Of a stretch of 64,000 nucleotides of DNA, positions 20,790-29,472 are shown one piece after another (within the stretch, counting starts at the first letter, position 1; each line of letters opens with the position of its first letter). Under the pieces are notes generated by a model that was not told the origin of the DNA, searched no databases, and was given only the letters and a program-made list of their open reading frames with translations. This stretch comes from Epithemia pelagica. Taxonomy: Eukaryota; Bacillariophyta; Bacillariophyceae; Surirellales; Surirellaceae. The position numbers and the translations under genes are program-made. The stretch spans positions 310,001 through 374,000 of the forward strand of contig OX337229.1 of the NCBI GenBank assembly GCA_946965045.2. The letters are read 5' to 3'.

Positions 20790-21566
20790 TTACTCTTGCG
20801 CGTTGGCTTGACCCAGAGCCGAGGCGAAAAGTCTTGAAGGTCGTGAGATGTGTTGACATCTTTCTGAGATCAATTCGGACAATTGATTGGATGAAAGATA
20901 GGAATAGTTCTCAGGGACGCAGAGGTACACTGCTTGTTCGACCAGACGTTGTCGCCGTATTTGTTTGGTTCCATGGGAAAAGCCAGCATGGATCACAAGT
21001 GGTTCCAAGCCCAAACGATCAGTGACGCTGGTTGTTTCGGAAACCTCCTCGGCAGCCACTCCAATTGCTTCCACCAAGCAAGATGACAAGAATCCTCGAT
21101 CACAGGAAGCATATGCCGCCATGAGGGCGTCAATGTGTTGGTCTTGATGGTCTTGTTTCTTTTTCAAGCATGCCATGACTTTACGATAGAATTTGCGGCA
21201 ATTTTTCTTGTGGTTTTCCTTCATTTGGTGATATTCCGCCGACGTGTACCACGTTTCGGTCCAGTCCTCTTCATCTTCTGGATCAATCGAAGCACTTGAA
21301 GGGTACACGGGACGGCCGTAGGAAACGTTCTTGTTTTCGTCAAACTGGACAGTGCGATGAGGTCTTTGAAGAAACGCTTGATCGACCGTTTCCGGGACAA
21401 GCTGCTTGTTTTGATCCACAGCAGTGTGTGTAGAGCAAAGTGACAACTCCTCAGATCCAACTTGCTGCTCAACATCCCAGACCTGAATATCTTGCGGCAC
21501 TCCGCCACGTGTGCTGGATCGAAACCGGGCAATCTGGCGACGGACTTTGTTCATTTTCTCCACCAT
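20790..21566 (-). CDS. Uncharacterised diatom-type protein (family A, member 1)
   Basis: A 258-aa intronless frame starting at ATG 21566. It has no signal peptide or membrane segment. Recognisable blocks are RTVQFDENKNV, WYTSAEYHQMKENHKKNCRKF near residue 105, a central GLEPLVIHAGFS and a C-terminal SRLFASALGQANA. The same order (hydrophobic x-V/F-x-F block, W[YW]T..[ED] block, RGLEP block, S..[CR]..AL..A) occurs in the gene at 57995-59368, so the two are distant relatives. I know this layout only from uncharacterised diatom proteins. The many basic and acidic residues suggest a soluble cytosolic or nuclear protein. Function unknown. Confidence 0.65.
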   Translation of the reverse strand: MVEKMNKVRRQIARFRSSTRGGVPQDIQVWDVEQQVGSEELSLCSTHTAVDQNKQLVPETVDQAFLQRPHRTVQFDENKNVSYGRPVYPSSASIDPEDEEDWTETWYTSAEYHQMKENHKKNCRKFYRKVMACLKKKQDHQDQHIDALMAAYASCDRGFLSSCLVEAIGVAAEEVSETTSVTDRLGLEPLVIHAGFSHGTKQIRRQRLVEQAVYLCVPENYSYLSSNQLSELISERCQHISRPSRLFASALGQANAQE

Positions 21567-21931
21567 TTTAAATGAGCTGATGTTAGTATCTCAAGAAAAC
21601 GAGACGGTGGTGGTGCTTCACGAGATGATGGATATCAAAAGAATGAGATCATCTGATCAATGGTGTTTTTGATTGCTTGTTTTGTAAATCAGGGTAACAG
21701 AAGCTATAACATAAGATCCGAATCCAAATCTCCGAATAGAATTGTTTCGGATAGCACCTTTCAACTCAGATTTATAGCTCTCTCGTCAGACCCTACCAGA
21801 ACCGGATGCGAATGTATCGGAATTCATCTGAAATGTTGACTAACTCTCGGAGGCCCAATCAATATTTGCTGTGGTGCATTATTTATATTCCACTTAGAGG
21901 ATTGACACACACCCAACGAGCAAAAGATCCC

Positions 21932-23777
21932 ATTCGCCATTAAATCCCCTCCATTTTGGTGAGGCGGCCAGACCAAACTCGGTCGCGTGTCCTGGACACG
22001 TGCTTGGGAGAGCTTGCTCTTGAATAGGGTGGCTTTGCCAGCTCTCCAACTGCCAGCAAGCGGCCCTGCGTGAAAGACGGCATAATGCCGGACAAGCACA
22101 CAACACACAATCCTTTTCTCTTGTTGCCAAAGCACATCGTATTAATGGCATTCCAGGTGAGCTTGATCCATTGCGGATTGCCATAACAATTACATTGCTT
22201 ATGCTCCTGCCCACTCACACTTGTCACTTTTGCTTGCTCTGCCCATCGGACGAGAGTCTGCTAATCTGCTGTGTCTCTGGCTCAGCAGCAGATTACTTGC
22301 CATTGTTGATTTCTGTCGAAATGAGACCCACAACTTACATTGCATTTATCCACAGACTATAGACCTTCTTATCTTTACTTACTAGGAGTAGAAATAGAAC
22401 TCAAGTGCTAGCCATCCATAGAGTTTAGTGCCTTCTGTTTTCGTGTTGTACATCTGTTTTCTGTTTTGAGCACGTCAATCAAGGATGCTACTGTGACGAC
22501 GTCACATTTGACGCACGTCACGTGACGTGACGTAAAATTGACGACGTCACGTCAGGCCATCAGGCTGTGACCAATGACGGGAATGAAAAAAAGTGACGGG
22601 AAACAAAAAAATCTTTTGTGGATCTTTTGTAGTCAAACAGATACGTCGAGAAACGCACAAAAATGGCATCCAAAGTGATCCAAGGAATGAACAACAATCA
22701 ACCATTGATGATCAAGCATGGTCATAACTATGATGTGTGCATGATCGATGTTGACTTACCGTGGTTGGATGTCAGAACCACTACTGTGACGGGACAAGGA
22801 CAAACTTTGGGGATTCATCCTTGGAAAAGGAGACGAAGTGGAGCTTCCGTCCACTTCAGGCACCATTTACAGACATCAGAGACCATTAATCATGATACAT
22901 ACAGTCAAAACATCCTATTTCTACCATACATCCCTATTGTCTTATCAATATCCCAAAATTGATGAAAGTGACGGGAAAAACCTGACGGGAACATATTCCC
23001 GTCACTATTTGACGGCGTCACGTCACGGTTGTGGCCCGTGACGTGACGTAGTAGCAACCTTGCGTCAATGACCCTCACTTTCACCATGAACACACCACAG
23101 AGCAGCTCTAACACGCTGTTACAGCTACAAATTGAATCATTCGCTGTTTAACTCTAGCTCTCTAGCAGCTGATAATTGGAAAGTAGGGTGTGGCAAGAGC
23201 AAGATGGAGCCATCTACTTGAAGCAAAAACAACAAAATGCTCGGTCGTTGAGAGTCGATTGAGAATGATGCTATGAATAATGAATCATCTATCCTACAGA
23301 AGACATGAAAGTTACCAACCAGCCAACAATCAAACAACAGAAGAATTACACGAAGGGGAAAGGGAAAGATATTCCACTTGACCACAAGCAGCTTCTACCT
23401 AGTGTACTCGTACAACATGAGACAAAAATCATGCATGAACAAAGGGTAAGAAGAAAGAAAAGGAGACAACAAGATTAGAAATAAGCAGCAGTAGTGAGAA
23501 GTTAGAAGCGATTCAGCCCAGCATGATCCGTCCATGGTTCTTACCTTACGTTCCTCGGTTTTTGGTTTTTGTGACAGATGAGAACGAGAGGGTTGCCCAA
23601 ATTTCAAATTTATGAGCATTCCGAGGGAACTGGACGCAAGCCGACCTTTATGTAACGGTGTTGGCAATTAGAGATACTTAGAGCTACCTGGAGCAGTGGC
23701 GGGCGACAATGAAAAAAGGATAGGGTTGGGGATTTGTCTGGCCGCCTCACCAAAATGGAGGGGATTTAATGGCGAAT
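21932..23777. repeat. Perfect 42-bp inverted repeat, arms 1.8 kb apart
   Basis: Bases 21932-21973 are the exact reverse complement of 23736-23777. The pair encloses the 583-bp TIR element. The perfect identity means the arms are young or kept alike. No target-site duplication is evident at the outer ends (CCC on the left, TTT on the right), so this is called an inverted repeat rather than a transposon. Confidence 0.8.
22480..23062. mobile_element. Non-autonomous hAT/P-like DNA transposon (MITE-like), 583 bp
   Basis: The left end reads CAAGGATGCTACT and the right end is the reverse complement of CAAGGTTGCTACT: 13-bp terminal inverted repeats with one mismatch. The element is flanked by a perfect 7-bp direct repeat CGTCAAT at 22473-22479 and 23063-23069, a target-site duplication. 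The terminus CAAGG fits the hAT consensus YARNG and also the P consensus CANRG. Subterminal zones hold clusters of TGACG/CGTCA motifs (ACGTCACGTGACGTGACG on the left; GTGACGTGACGTAG on the right) and repeats of TGACGGGAA in both orientations, typical of transposase-binding arrays. It codes for no transposase; a 99-codon ATG frame at 22663-22962 is unrecognised. Confidence 0.82.
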
Positions 23778-23940
23778 TTTGTCCGAGTCAAATAGAGTTA
23801 AAAAGTGTAACATAGCTTCCAGTCATAACTGGAATAAACAAGTTATGGCTAAATGAATGTCTTATCTGCGACCCCATGCATGCGTGTCGACGCCCAACCA
23901 ATTATTTCACTTGTTGAACATAATACAATACGAGTATCAT

Positions 23941-24210
23941 TTATTCGTTTGTGAGATGGTTTGGATGGTAGCAAGTGGCAATTGCTGGAAGCGGCAACAA
24001 AACATGATGGGACTCTTCATGGACCAATGCGCTTCTCTTGGAACTTTGGTTGGAAGAATGCGTCGTACGAACCATGACGTTGATTTTTCCTTCTCCATCC
24101 TTGAGTTCGTATTCGGCCGCCTTCAACACCGAGAGCTTGTTGCTGGGCGTCGTCACGGTAAAGGCTTGTGCTACGGCAAGGAATGTGGCGAGAAGGGCAA
24201 TGAATTTCAT
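23941..24210 (-). CDS. Small secretory or plastid-targeted protein, unknown
   Basis: An 89-codon frame starting at ATG 24210. Residues 1-16 are a signal peptide (MKFIALLATFLAVAQA) followed by FTVTTPSNKLSVLKAAEY, an A-Q-A|F junction as used for complex plastids. The segment EYELKDGEGKINVMV looks like genuine coding sequence. The rest (SSNQSSKRSALVHEESHH onwards) is less convincing, so an intron may begin after about residue 45 (GTACGACG follows VMVR); no second exon could be placed. A CRE-like palindrome lies 226 bp upstream. The family is not recognised. Confidence 0.5.
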   Translation of the reverse strand: MKFIALLATFLAVAQAFTVTTPSNKLSVLKAAEYELKDGEGKINVMVRTTHSSNQSSKRSALVHEESHHVLLPLPAIATCYHPNHLTNE

Positions 24211-24433
24211 ACTGATGTAGGTAGATATCTTTTCGGGAAGGAACGGTGTGTGTCTGTTGGTGATGATGTTGTGATGGCGGCTTGAGGCACTATCAGGTTA
24301 TGGAAGGAGTCTGACACACGCCACCACCGGTCTCCTTTCTTCACAGTCTCTTTGCGGTTTGTCCGCGTTGGTGTCGGTATTCCAAATTCCATCCGAACAA
24401 AACAAGAGCGATGTTGGAGACATAGAACTCGTG

Positions 24434-24445
24434 ACTGACGTCAGT
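24434..24445. promoter_or_regulatory. CRE-like palindrome ACTGACGTCAGT
   Basis: A 12-bp perfect palindrome centred on TGACGTCA (24436-24443), 226 bp upstream of the ATG at 24210. A bZIP-type site is inferred. Confidence 0.4.
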
Positions 24446-25847
24446 TTTTGGAATCACGAAGGACGAAGGATATCCGAAGATATAGGGATTGGAACATCGA
24501 AGAAAAACGAATGGCTATGGTGTCTACCCTACCCAAGTCACATAATATTAGAGAACTCTCTAGTGATTCCACTTTTCCTATGGACAAACCTCACTTGAGG
24601 GGAAAGAGGATGAAACAATGGATCCATGCGGGCCAACATCTTGGCTGTTTGCGCTCATGTGAATGAAAGTTTTGCCCATTAGATGATTCAGATTTTGAGA
24701 CAAAAGATAGATATTGGTTCATCGTCAATGAGAGCGACGTGTGTGATAATAATTGTCGGCCACAAACAAATCTTTCTGGAGACTACTGCCTCTTGCACTC
24801 TCTCAGAGGAACTGTGTAATGTGTCACCATCCCGTTAATCGTTACCGTTCGCTTCTGCCTCCCGAAGGTAGTCTCGAGTCGAAGGATCCGAGCCGCAGCG
24901 AGAAACTGTGGATCGTAAATCGTAAAACCACATAATCATACATATACATTGCTTTCCAGAGACGAGTCGCGAATACGACAGGGAGAGAAGAAGCAATAAT
25001 AAGACACCGACCCGACACCCGACAAGTGTGATTGTGATCGGAGATTGGAGGATACGATATAACAAAACATATATTCGACCTACACGCGCTCTCTCACTTG
25101 CTGTTGCGAATGAGGAATCCAAATGGTTCGGGAAGAACATCAAATAAGGGATAAGGGAATAGGGGATGTGATGCACACTTTATTTTGGTCTGACTACACC
25201 TTTTTCTTCTCGCATTGTCGATGGGAAATCGTCACTGGAACAACAAACACAAGCACTTCGAGTGTAACTCGTGGTCGCTTTGGATTATGGATTTTGGATG
25301 GTTCGCTGGATGGATGTCAATAAATCAATTTGATCAATCACCGAACAAACTTGTGTGTTTATTCTCATGTCAGTCGTTGAGAATATATGGTGTGATATAA
25401 GATATCAAATTGAGTCACAATTGGATGGACGTGAAACATGCGAATCCAAAACAACATGATCTTATTGGCTCTTCGTCGAAGAAAAATGTGGAAGAAGTTG
25501 GCAACGGCCGTCATGTTCGGACGTTTTGGATCAACGAGCGGCCATTGAATCTCTTATGCACATCGATCCTCAACGGCCTGTCATGGGTCGGACACTTTGA
25601 GTAAACGGTGAGAAGCAACGCAGATCTTTCTCCTTGGTCGGAGACGTGTCGGCCCAGAAACTTGCTATCGAAACCCTTGAATTTGATCGTAGTCCATCCA
25701 GCATCAGTTTTATTCGTAGTATTATTTGTTCATAACAACTCTATTGCTTCTACCTTCTAGGCATTTATTCAAGGTTCCTCTGGAATACAACCGGTTCTTT
25801 GTACAAATGTGTTTGTTATCGCTCGTCCCCAGACAGGACAACAACTC

Positions 25848-26065
25848 TCTCATTCGCCTTGAGAGAGGGTCTTTCATCTCTGGATCAACCACGAACATGC
25901 AAGTTCCATTGACCACATTGGATACGATAGGGGACAATCCACGATCAATGATTCTCATTCGCCTCGAGGAGAGAGGATCTGTAATAATCTCTGGATCAAC
26001 CACTAACATGGCAACTTCCATCGACACCCTCTGGATACGATAGAGGACATTCCACGATCAATGAT
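25848..26065. repeat. Tandem duplication, two units of 105 and 113 bp
   Basis: Unit 1 (25848-25952) and unit 2 (25953-26065) both begin TCTCATTCGCCT, share CTCTGGATCAACCAC in the middle and end CCACGATCAATGAT. They differ by scattered substitutions and about 8 bp of indels. The pair ends 20 bp before the stop codon of the oxidoreductase gene, so it would lie in that gene's 3' UTR. Confidence 0.85.
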
Positions 26066-26084
26066 TTGTCGTTGTCGTCGTCTT

Positions 26085-28595
26085 CTAAGCGAGGGCCAAT
26101 TCTTTTTCGGGTTGTTCCTGTTGTTGTTGTTGCTGCTGCTGCTCGGGTAGGGCTGCCTCCTCGAGTGTGGCTTCCTCGTTGTCTTGTTCTTCGTGTGCGA
26201 CCTCCTGTGGGTGGGCGGTCGCTGCCGCCGCAGTTTCCACCAGCGATGGCGGCAAGGTAAAGTAGTGGTCAAAGTGTTGCACGACTTGATCTCGATAGTC
26301 GTCCGATTGAGCCATGGCCCGTAATACACTCCATGCCAGCAGGAAATCGACCTCATCATCGTGTCGAGCAATCAATTGGGCCGCTTGGGCTGGAGCAAGT
26401 GGCCACGACGACGACGAAGATGTCGTCGTCGGACTGGGGCCAGAACACGTGTCACACGCATTCGTCCCGTTGTCACAGGCCCCGTTCGTTTTTGTTGTTG
26501 TCGAAATGTGTTCGACATCATCTTGATCATATTGGGCCGTATTGTATTTGGGAAAGGCGGACGACTTGTTGGGTTTCGTTTCGGGGAGGGATTGGGACTT
26601 GCTGGTGGTGCTATCCGTCTTGACACGAAACAAGTTCATAAAGTTTTGATCAATGCGATCCTTCATTTGCAAGACCCATTTTCCATACAAGGGAATGCCA
26701 AATCGAAAGCCGACCGCTTGACCAGGTCCACACACGAGTAGTTTGAGAAAATCGTCTTGGGGTTGATAGGAGACCAAGGTCAAGTCTTCTTGTTCTTCTA
26801 GTTCTTCTGTGACTGAGGTTGTAGCTGTAGGACTCGTAGATTTTGGTAATTGTTGTTGTTGTTGTTGTTGTTGTTCTGTTTCTTTTTGTTCTCGTTGCAA
26901 TTGTTGTTGTTGGAGATAGCGGGTCAAGTTTTGAATCAAAATGGGTCCGGCTCGCACGGCATAGACACCGGCCTTGGGGGGCGATTTGCCGTTCCCAACT
27001 TGAATGGAGGCACAATCGCCAGCGGCAAAGACAAAGGGATGCGAGGTGGATTGCAAGGTATCCTGCACTTGAATCCAGCCATGCTCGGTAACCTCCAATC
27101 CCTGATGCTCGTGCAACTGGAAGGCCAAGTCGTGCGCCCCGGCCCCCGTGGCCCAGACACAATGGGTAAAGGGAATCGTGCTGCGGCGTTTCGTCCTTGA
27201 AGTAGTAGCAGTAGTACTAGTAGTACCACCATTCTCTGGAGTATTGTGGTCCTTGGGTTGGAATTCCACTTCCAACAAGTGTTGCGAAACGGCCGTGACG
27301 TGAGCATTGTGTTGCACTTGGATATTGCGTTGGTCCAACAATTGATAGAGGGTTTGTCGCGAGTGTACCGATTGTTCGTGAGGTAACAATTCCGATCCGG
27401 CATCGAGCAAGACGGTTGGATGGGGTTGCAAGCCATCGGCGTGCCATTTGCTGGTAATGGCCATGGACAATTCGACACCGGCGGCTCCCCCACCGACCAC
27501 CACCAATCGAGGACGATCCTCTGTGGATTGCAATGGCTTGCGTTGGGCGGCGGCCACCACCATGTCGTCTCGCGCTTGATTCAAGCGTTCCACGAGTTTG
27601 TGAATGGGCCGCGTCGGAATGGTATACTCTCGCGCACCGGGAATCTCCTTCCAAGCTCGACTGGTACTACCAATATCAATCGACACGGCATCAAAGTCCA
27701 GTTCGTCTCCTTGAGCCGTTCGCACGCGTTTGTGGGTCAAATCCATGTCCACGACCCGGTCGTGGACAAAGGTAATGCCGGAAGCCACCGCCAAGGGCTC
27801 GAGGTGCAACAAGGTTTCGTCGGGTGTATACAAGTGGGCAATGGCACCGGGCACCATGCCGGAATAGGAGGCTGACGCTTGTCCATCAATCAAGGTCACG
27901 TGCAACTGCGACGGTCGGGCTTGGGCGGTCAAGGCCGTAATGACTTGGACATGGGCATGACCACCTCCAATCAAAATCAAATGCTGAGGCTTTGTAGGAG
28001 GAGACGAGGACGAGGACGACGACAATGGAACCGACAGGGACTCGTGGTGGTTGTTTGTCATTGCTGTGGTGGTTTCCGACCTTGTTCTGGTTGCTGGGAA
28101 GGGTGCTTCTTGTTGGGAAAGGTCTTGTTCGTTGTCGTTGTTTTCAAACCTCTGTTGTGCTCGGATGGCCGTTCGTGGGGAAAGGAACGACAACGACGAC
28201 GACGACTTGGACGACGCGGGTGAATGCCCAAACGAGTTTCGGGAGAAAGGACCAATGGCAAAGGCCGATACAGCGACGGTGGGGAGCTCCACTAGTTTCC
28301 ACCCAACAACAACAACAAGAACTAGGAGAATCCACCAAGCTCGTAGCAGTCCGGAACGACGTCTGGTCGTTGTCGTAGTCGGTGTTGTTGTGTCAATCGT
28401 ATGACGGTGGTGGCTTGAAGTGATGGTGGTGATGAATCGAATGGAATTTCCTGTGGAGGATCGATGGCTTGGCCGTCTTCTGTTTCCTCCTCCTCCTCCT
28501 ATTCTTCTTCTTCTGTTGCTTGAGAGTGTTGTTGCGGTCGTCAAGGATTGTTCTGTTTCAAATCGATGCTGTTGTTGTGGTTGTGGTTGGTCCAT
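26085..28595 (-). CDS. FAD/NAD(P) oxidoreductase of the SelD-N-terminal type (NDH-2-like)
   Basis: An 836-aa protein from ATG 28595. It belongs to the pyridine nucleotide-disulfide oxidoreductases that in cyanobacteria and algae are often fused in front of selenide water dikinase (SelD). The first Rossmann fold starts near residue 203 with HLILIGGGHAHVQVI, followed by YSGMVPGAIAHLY and DAVSIDIGSTSR. The NAD(P)-binding fold is RLVVVGGGAAGVELSMA near 366. FVFAAGDCASI is the FAD-contacting segment. The tail FLKLLVCGPGQAVGFRFG..GKWVLQMKDRIDQNFMNLF is diagnostic of this subfamily. No SelD follows; instead there is a Cys-containing linker (CDNGTNACDTC) and a helical C-terminal part. A hydrophobic stretch at about 90-115 ending VSAFAIGP may be a plastid-type signal anchor. 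The substrate is unknown; quinone reduction is possible by analogy with NDH-2. Confidence 0.82.
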   Translation of the reverse strand: MDQPQPQQQHRFETEQSLTTATTLSSNRRRRIGGGGGNRRRPSHRSSTGNSIRFITTITSSHHRHTIDTTTPTTTTTRRRSGLLRAWWILLVLVVVVGWKLVELPTVAVSAFAIGPFSRNSFGHSPASSKSSSSLSFLSPRTAIRAQQRFENNDNEQDLSQQEAPFPATRTRSETTTAMTNNHHESLSVPLSSSSSSSPPTKPQHLILIGGGHAHVQVITALTAQARPSQLHVTLIDGQASASYSGMVPGAIAHLYTPDETLLHLEPLAVASGITFVHDRVVDMDLTHKRVRTAQGDELDFDAVSIDIGSTSRAWKEIPGAREYTIPTRPIHKLVERLNQARDDMVVAAAQRKPLQSTEDRPRLVVVGGGAAGVELSMAITSKWHADGLQPHPTVLLDAGSELLPHEQSVHSRQTLYQLLDQRNIQVQHNAHVTAVSQHLLEVEFQPKDHNTPENGGTTSTTATTSRTKRRSTIPFTHCVWATGAGAHDLAFQLHEHQGLEVTEHGWIQVQDTLQSTSHPFVFAAGDCASIQVGNGKSPPKAGVYAVRAGPILIQNLTRYLQQQQLQREQKETEQQQQQQQQLPKSTSPTATTSVTEELEEQEDLTLVSYQPQDDFLKLLVCGPGQAVGFRFGIPLYGKWVLQMKDRIDQNFMNLFRVKTDSTTSKSQSLPETKPNKSSAFPKYNTAQYDQDDVEHISTTTKTNGACDNGTNACDTCSGPSPTTTSSSSSWPLAPAQAAQLIARHDDEVDFLLAWSVLRAMAQSDDYRDQVVQHFDHYFTLPPSLVETAAAATAHPQEVAHEEQDNEEATLEEAALPEQQQQQQQQEQPEKELALA

Positions 28596-29472
28596 GTTCG
28601 GCCTTCTTATTTGCTTTTTGAGCGATTGGGATGTATGCCAAGGAACAAAACCACCTGTCAAAATGCCTTCGGATTTGTGAGCAACTGATGCGTACATCCA
28701 CGCGGTCTGACTCAAGCAAGGATCCCTGTTGGCACGAACATGACGTTCGCCCCAATCCAATACGTGAATGCGAGGGTGTGTGGAATGAGATTACGTCACC
28801 CACCGTAATCTGGCGCAGGAAGTGTTGGTGAATGAGTCACGAGTCACTGCGCCCCCCCCAAAAAAGCCATGAGACCCACACCAACTTATTTGGGGGGCAC
28901 CGCATGTTGTGATTCACTCATTCATTCATTCATTCACATCTTAGACGTCACAATCCATGACTCGAACAACCTCTCTGAAATAGAAGATCTATGTACTCCT
29001 ACTATATTATCTCTCTAACCTAGAGATCAAGACGCCACAGAGAGCAACGACAATGAACAACGCAATGTCCCTCCGCCAAAAAAGAACCGTTGTTTCGATC
29101 CATTGCACGTAAAAATCAAACTGTACTGTCCAAGAAATTGAGATTATCTCAAACGTCGCTGTCAAAGTGTCGAGAAGCAACCCAGCATTCCAAGCTGGCT
29201 ATTTATAGATTCTCTCGCGCAAGACACGATATACCGCACCAGTACAACACATCTTTGGTGGCGGCGGTCATCATCTCTCTGGTCGTGCCTGGTGGATCCC
29301 CTTCTCAAGAAATAATACTAACGGTGTACCTTTGGAAGTGAGAGTCTCCAGAATCCAAACACAAGACGGAACACACACAAGAAACCGCAAGTCTCTACCT
29401 CTAGGAAAGAAACAGGATACCCCACAAAAATCTACGAGAGGCCCTGTCCCACAAAGAACGAAACATTGGACA
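28596..29472. other. Divergent intergenic region
   Basis: 877 bp between the divergent oxidoreductase and TBC1D23-like genes. It contains a short (ATTC)n run near 28918-28934 and a C-run/A-run at 28852-28865. No gene supported. Confidence 0.5.

Larger units (their letters stand above)
21567..23940. other. Repeat-rich, gene-poor region
   Basis: 2.4 kb without a supported gene, containing the nested inverted-repeat structures listed below. Minus-strand frames of 90-106 codons at 21824-22227 overlap each other, lack family features and are not called. Confidence 0.5.
24211..26084. other. Gene-poor region with CRE-like site and tandem repeat
   Basis: 1.9 kb between the small targeted-protein gene and the 3' end of the oxidoreductase gene. 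It holds the CRE palindrome at 24434 and the tandem duplication at 25848-26065. No open frame longer than about 113 codons, and none with family features. Confidence 0.5.

Noticed and set aside
20416-20811. 131-codon ATG frame
   Set aside because: It overlaps the 3' end of the minus-strand family A gene and is of odd composition (Cys/Ser-rich, no motif).
22663-22962. 99-codon ATG frame inside the MITE
   Set aside because: No transposase motif; MITEs normally have no functional frame. It could be reconsidered if conserved among copies.
21932-23777. Calling the 42-bp inverted repeat a DNA transposon
   Set aside because: No flanking target-site duplication and no transposase frame; kept as an inverted repeat only.
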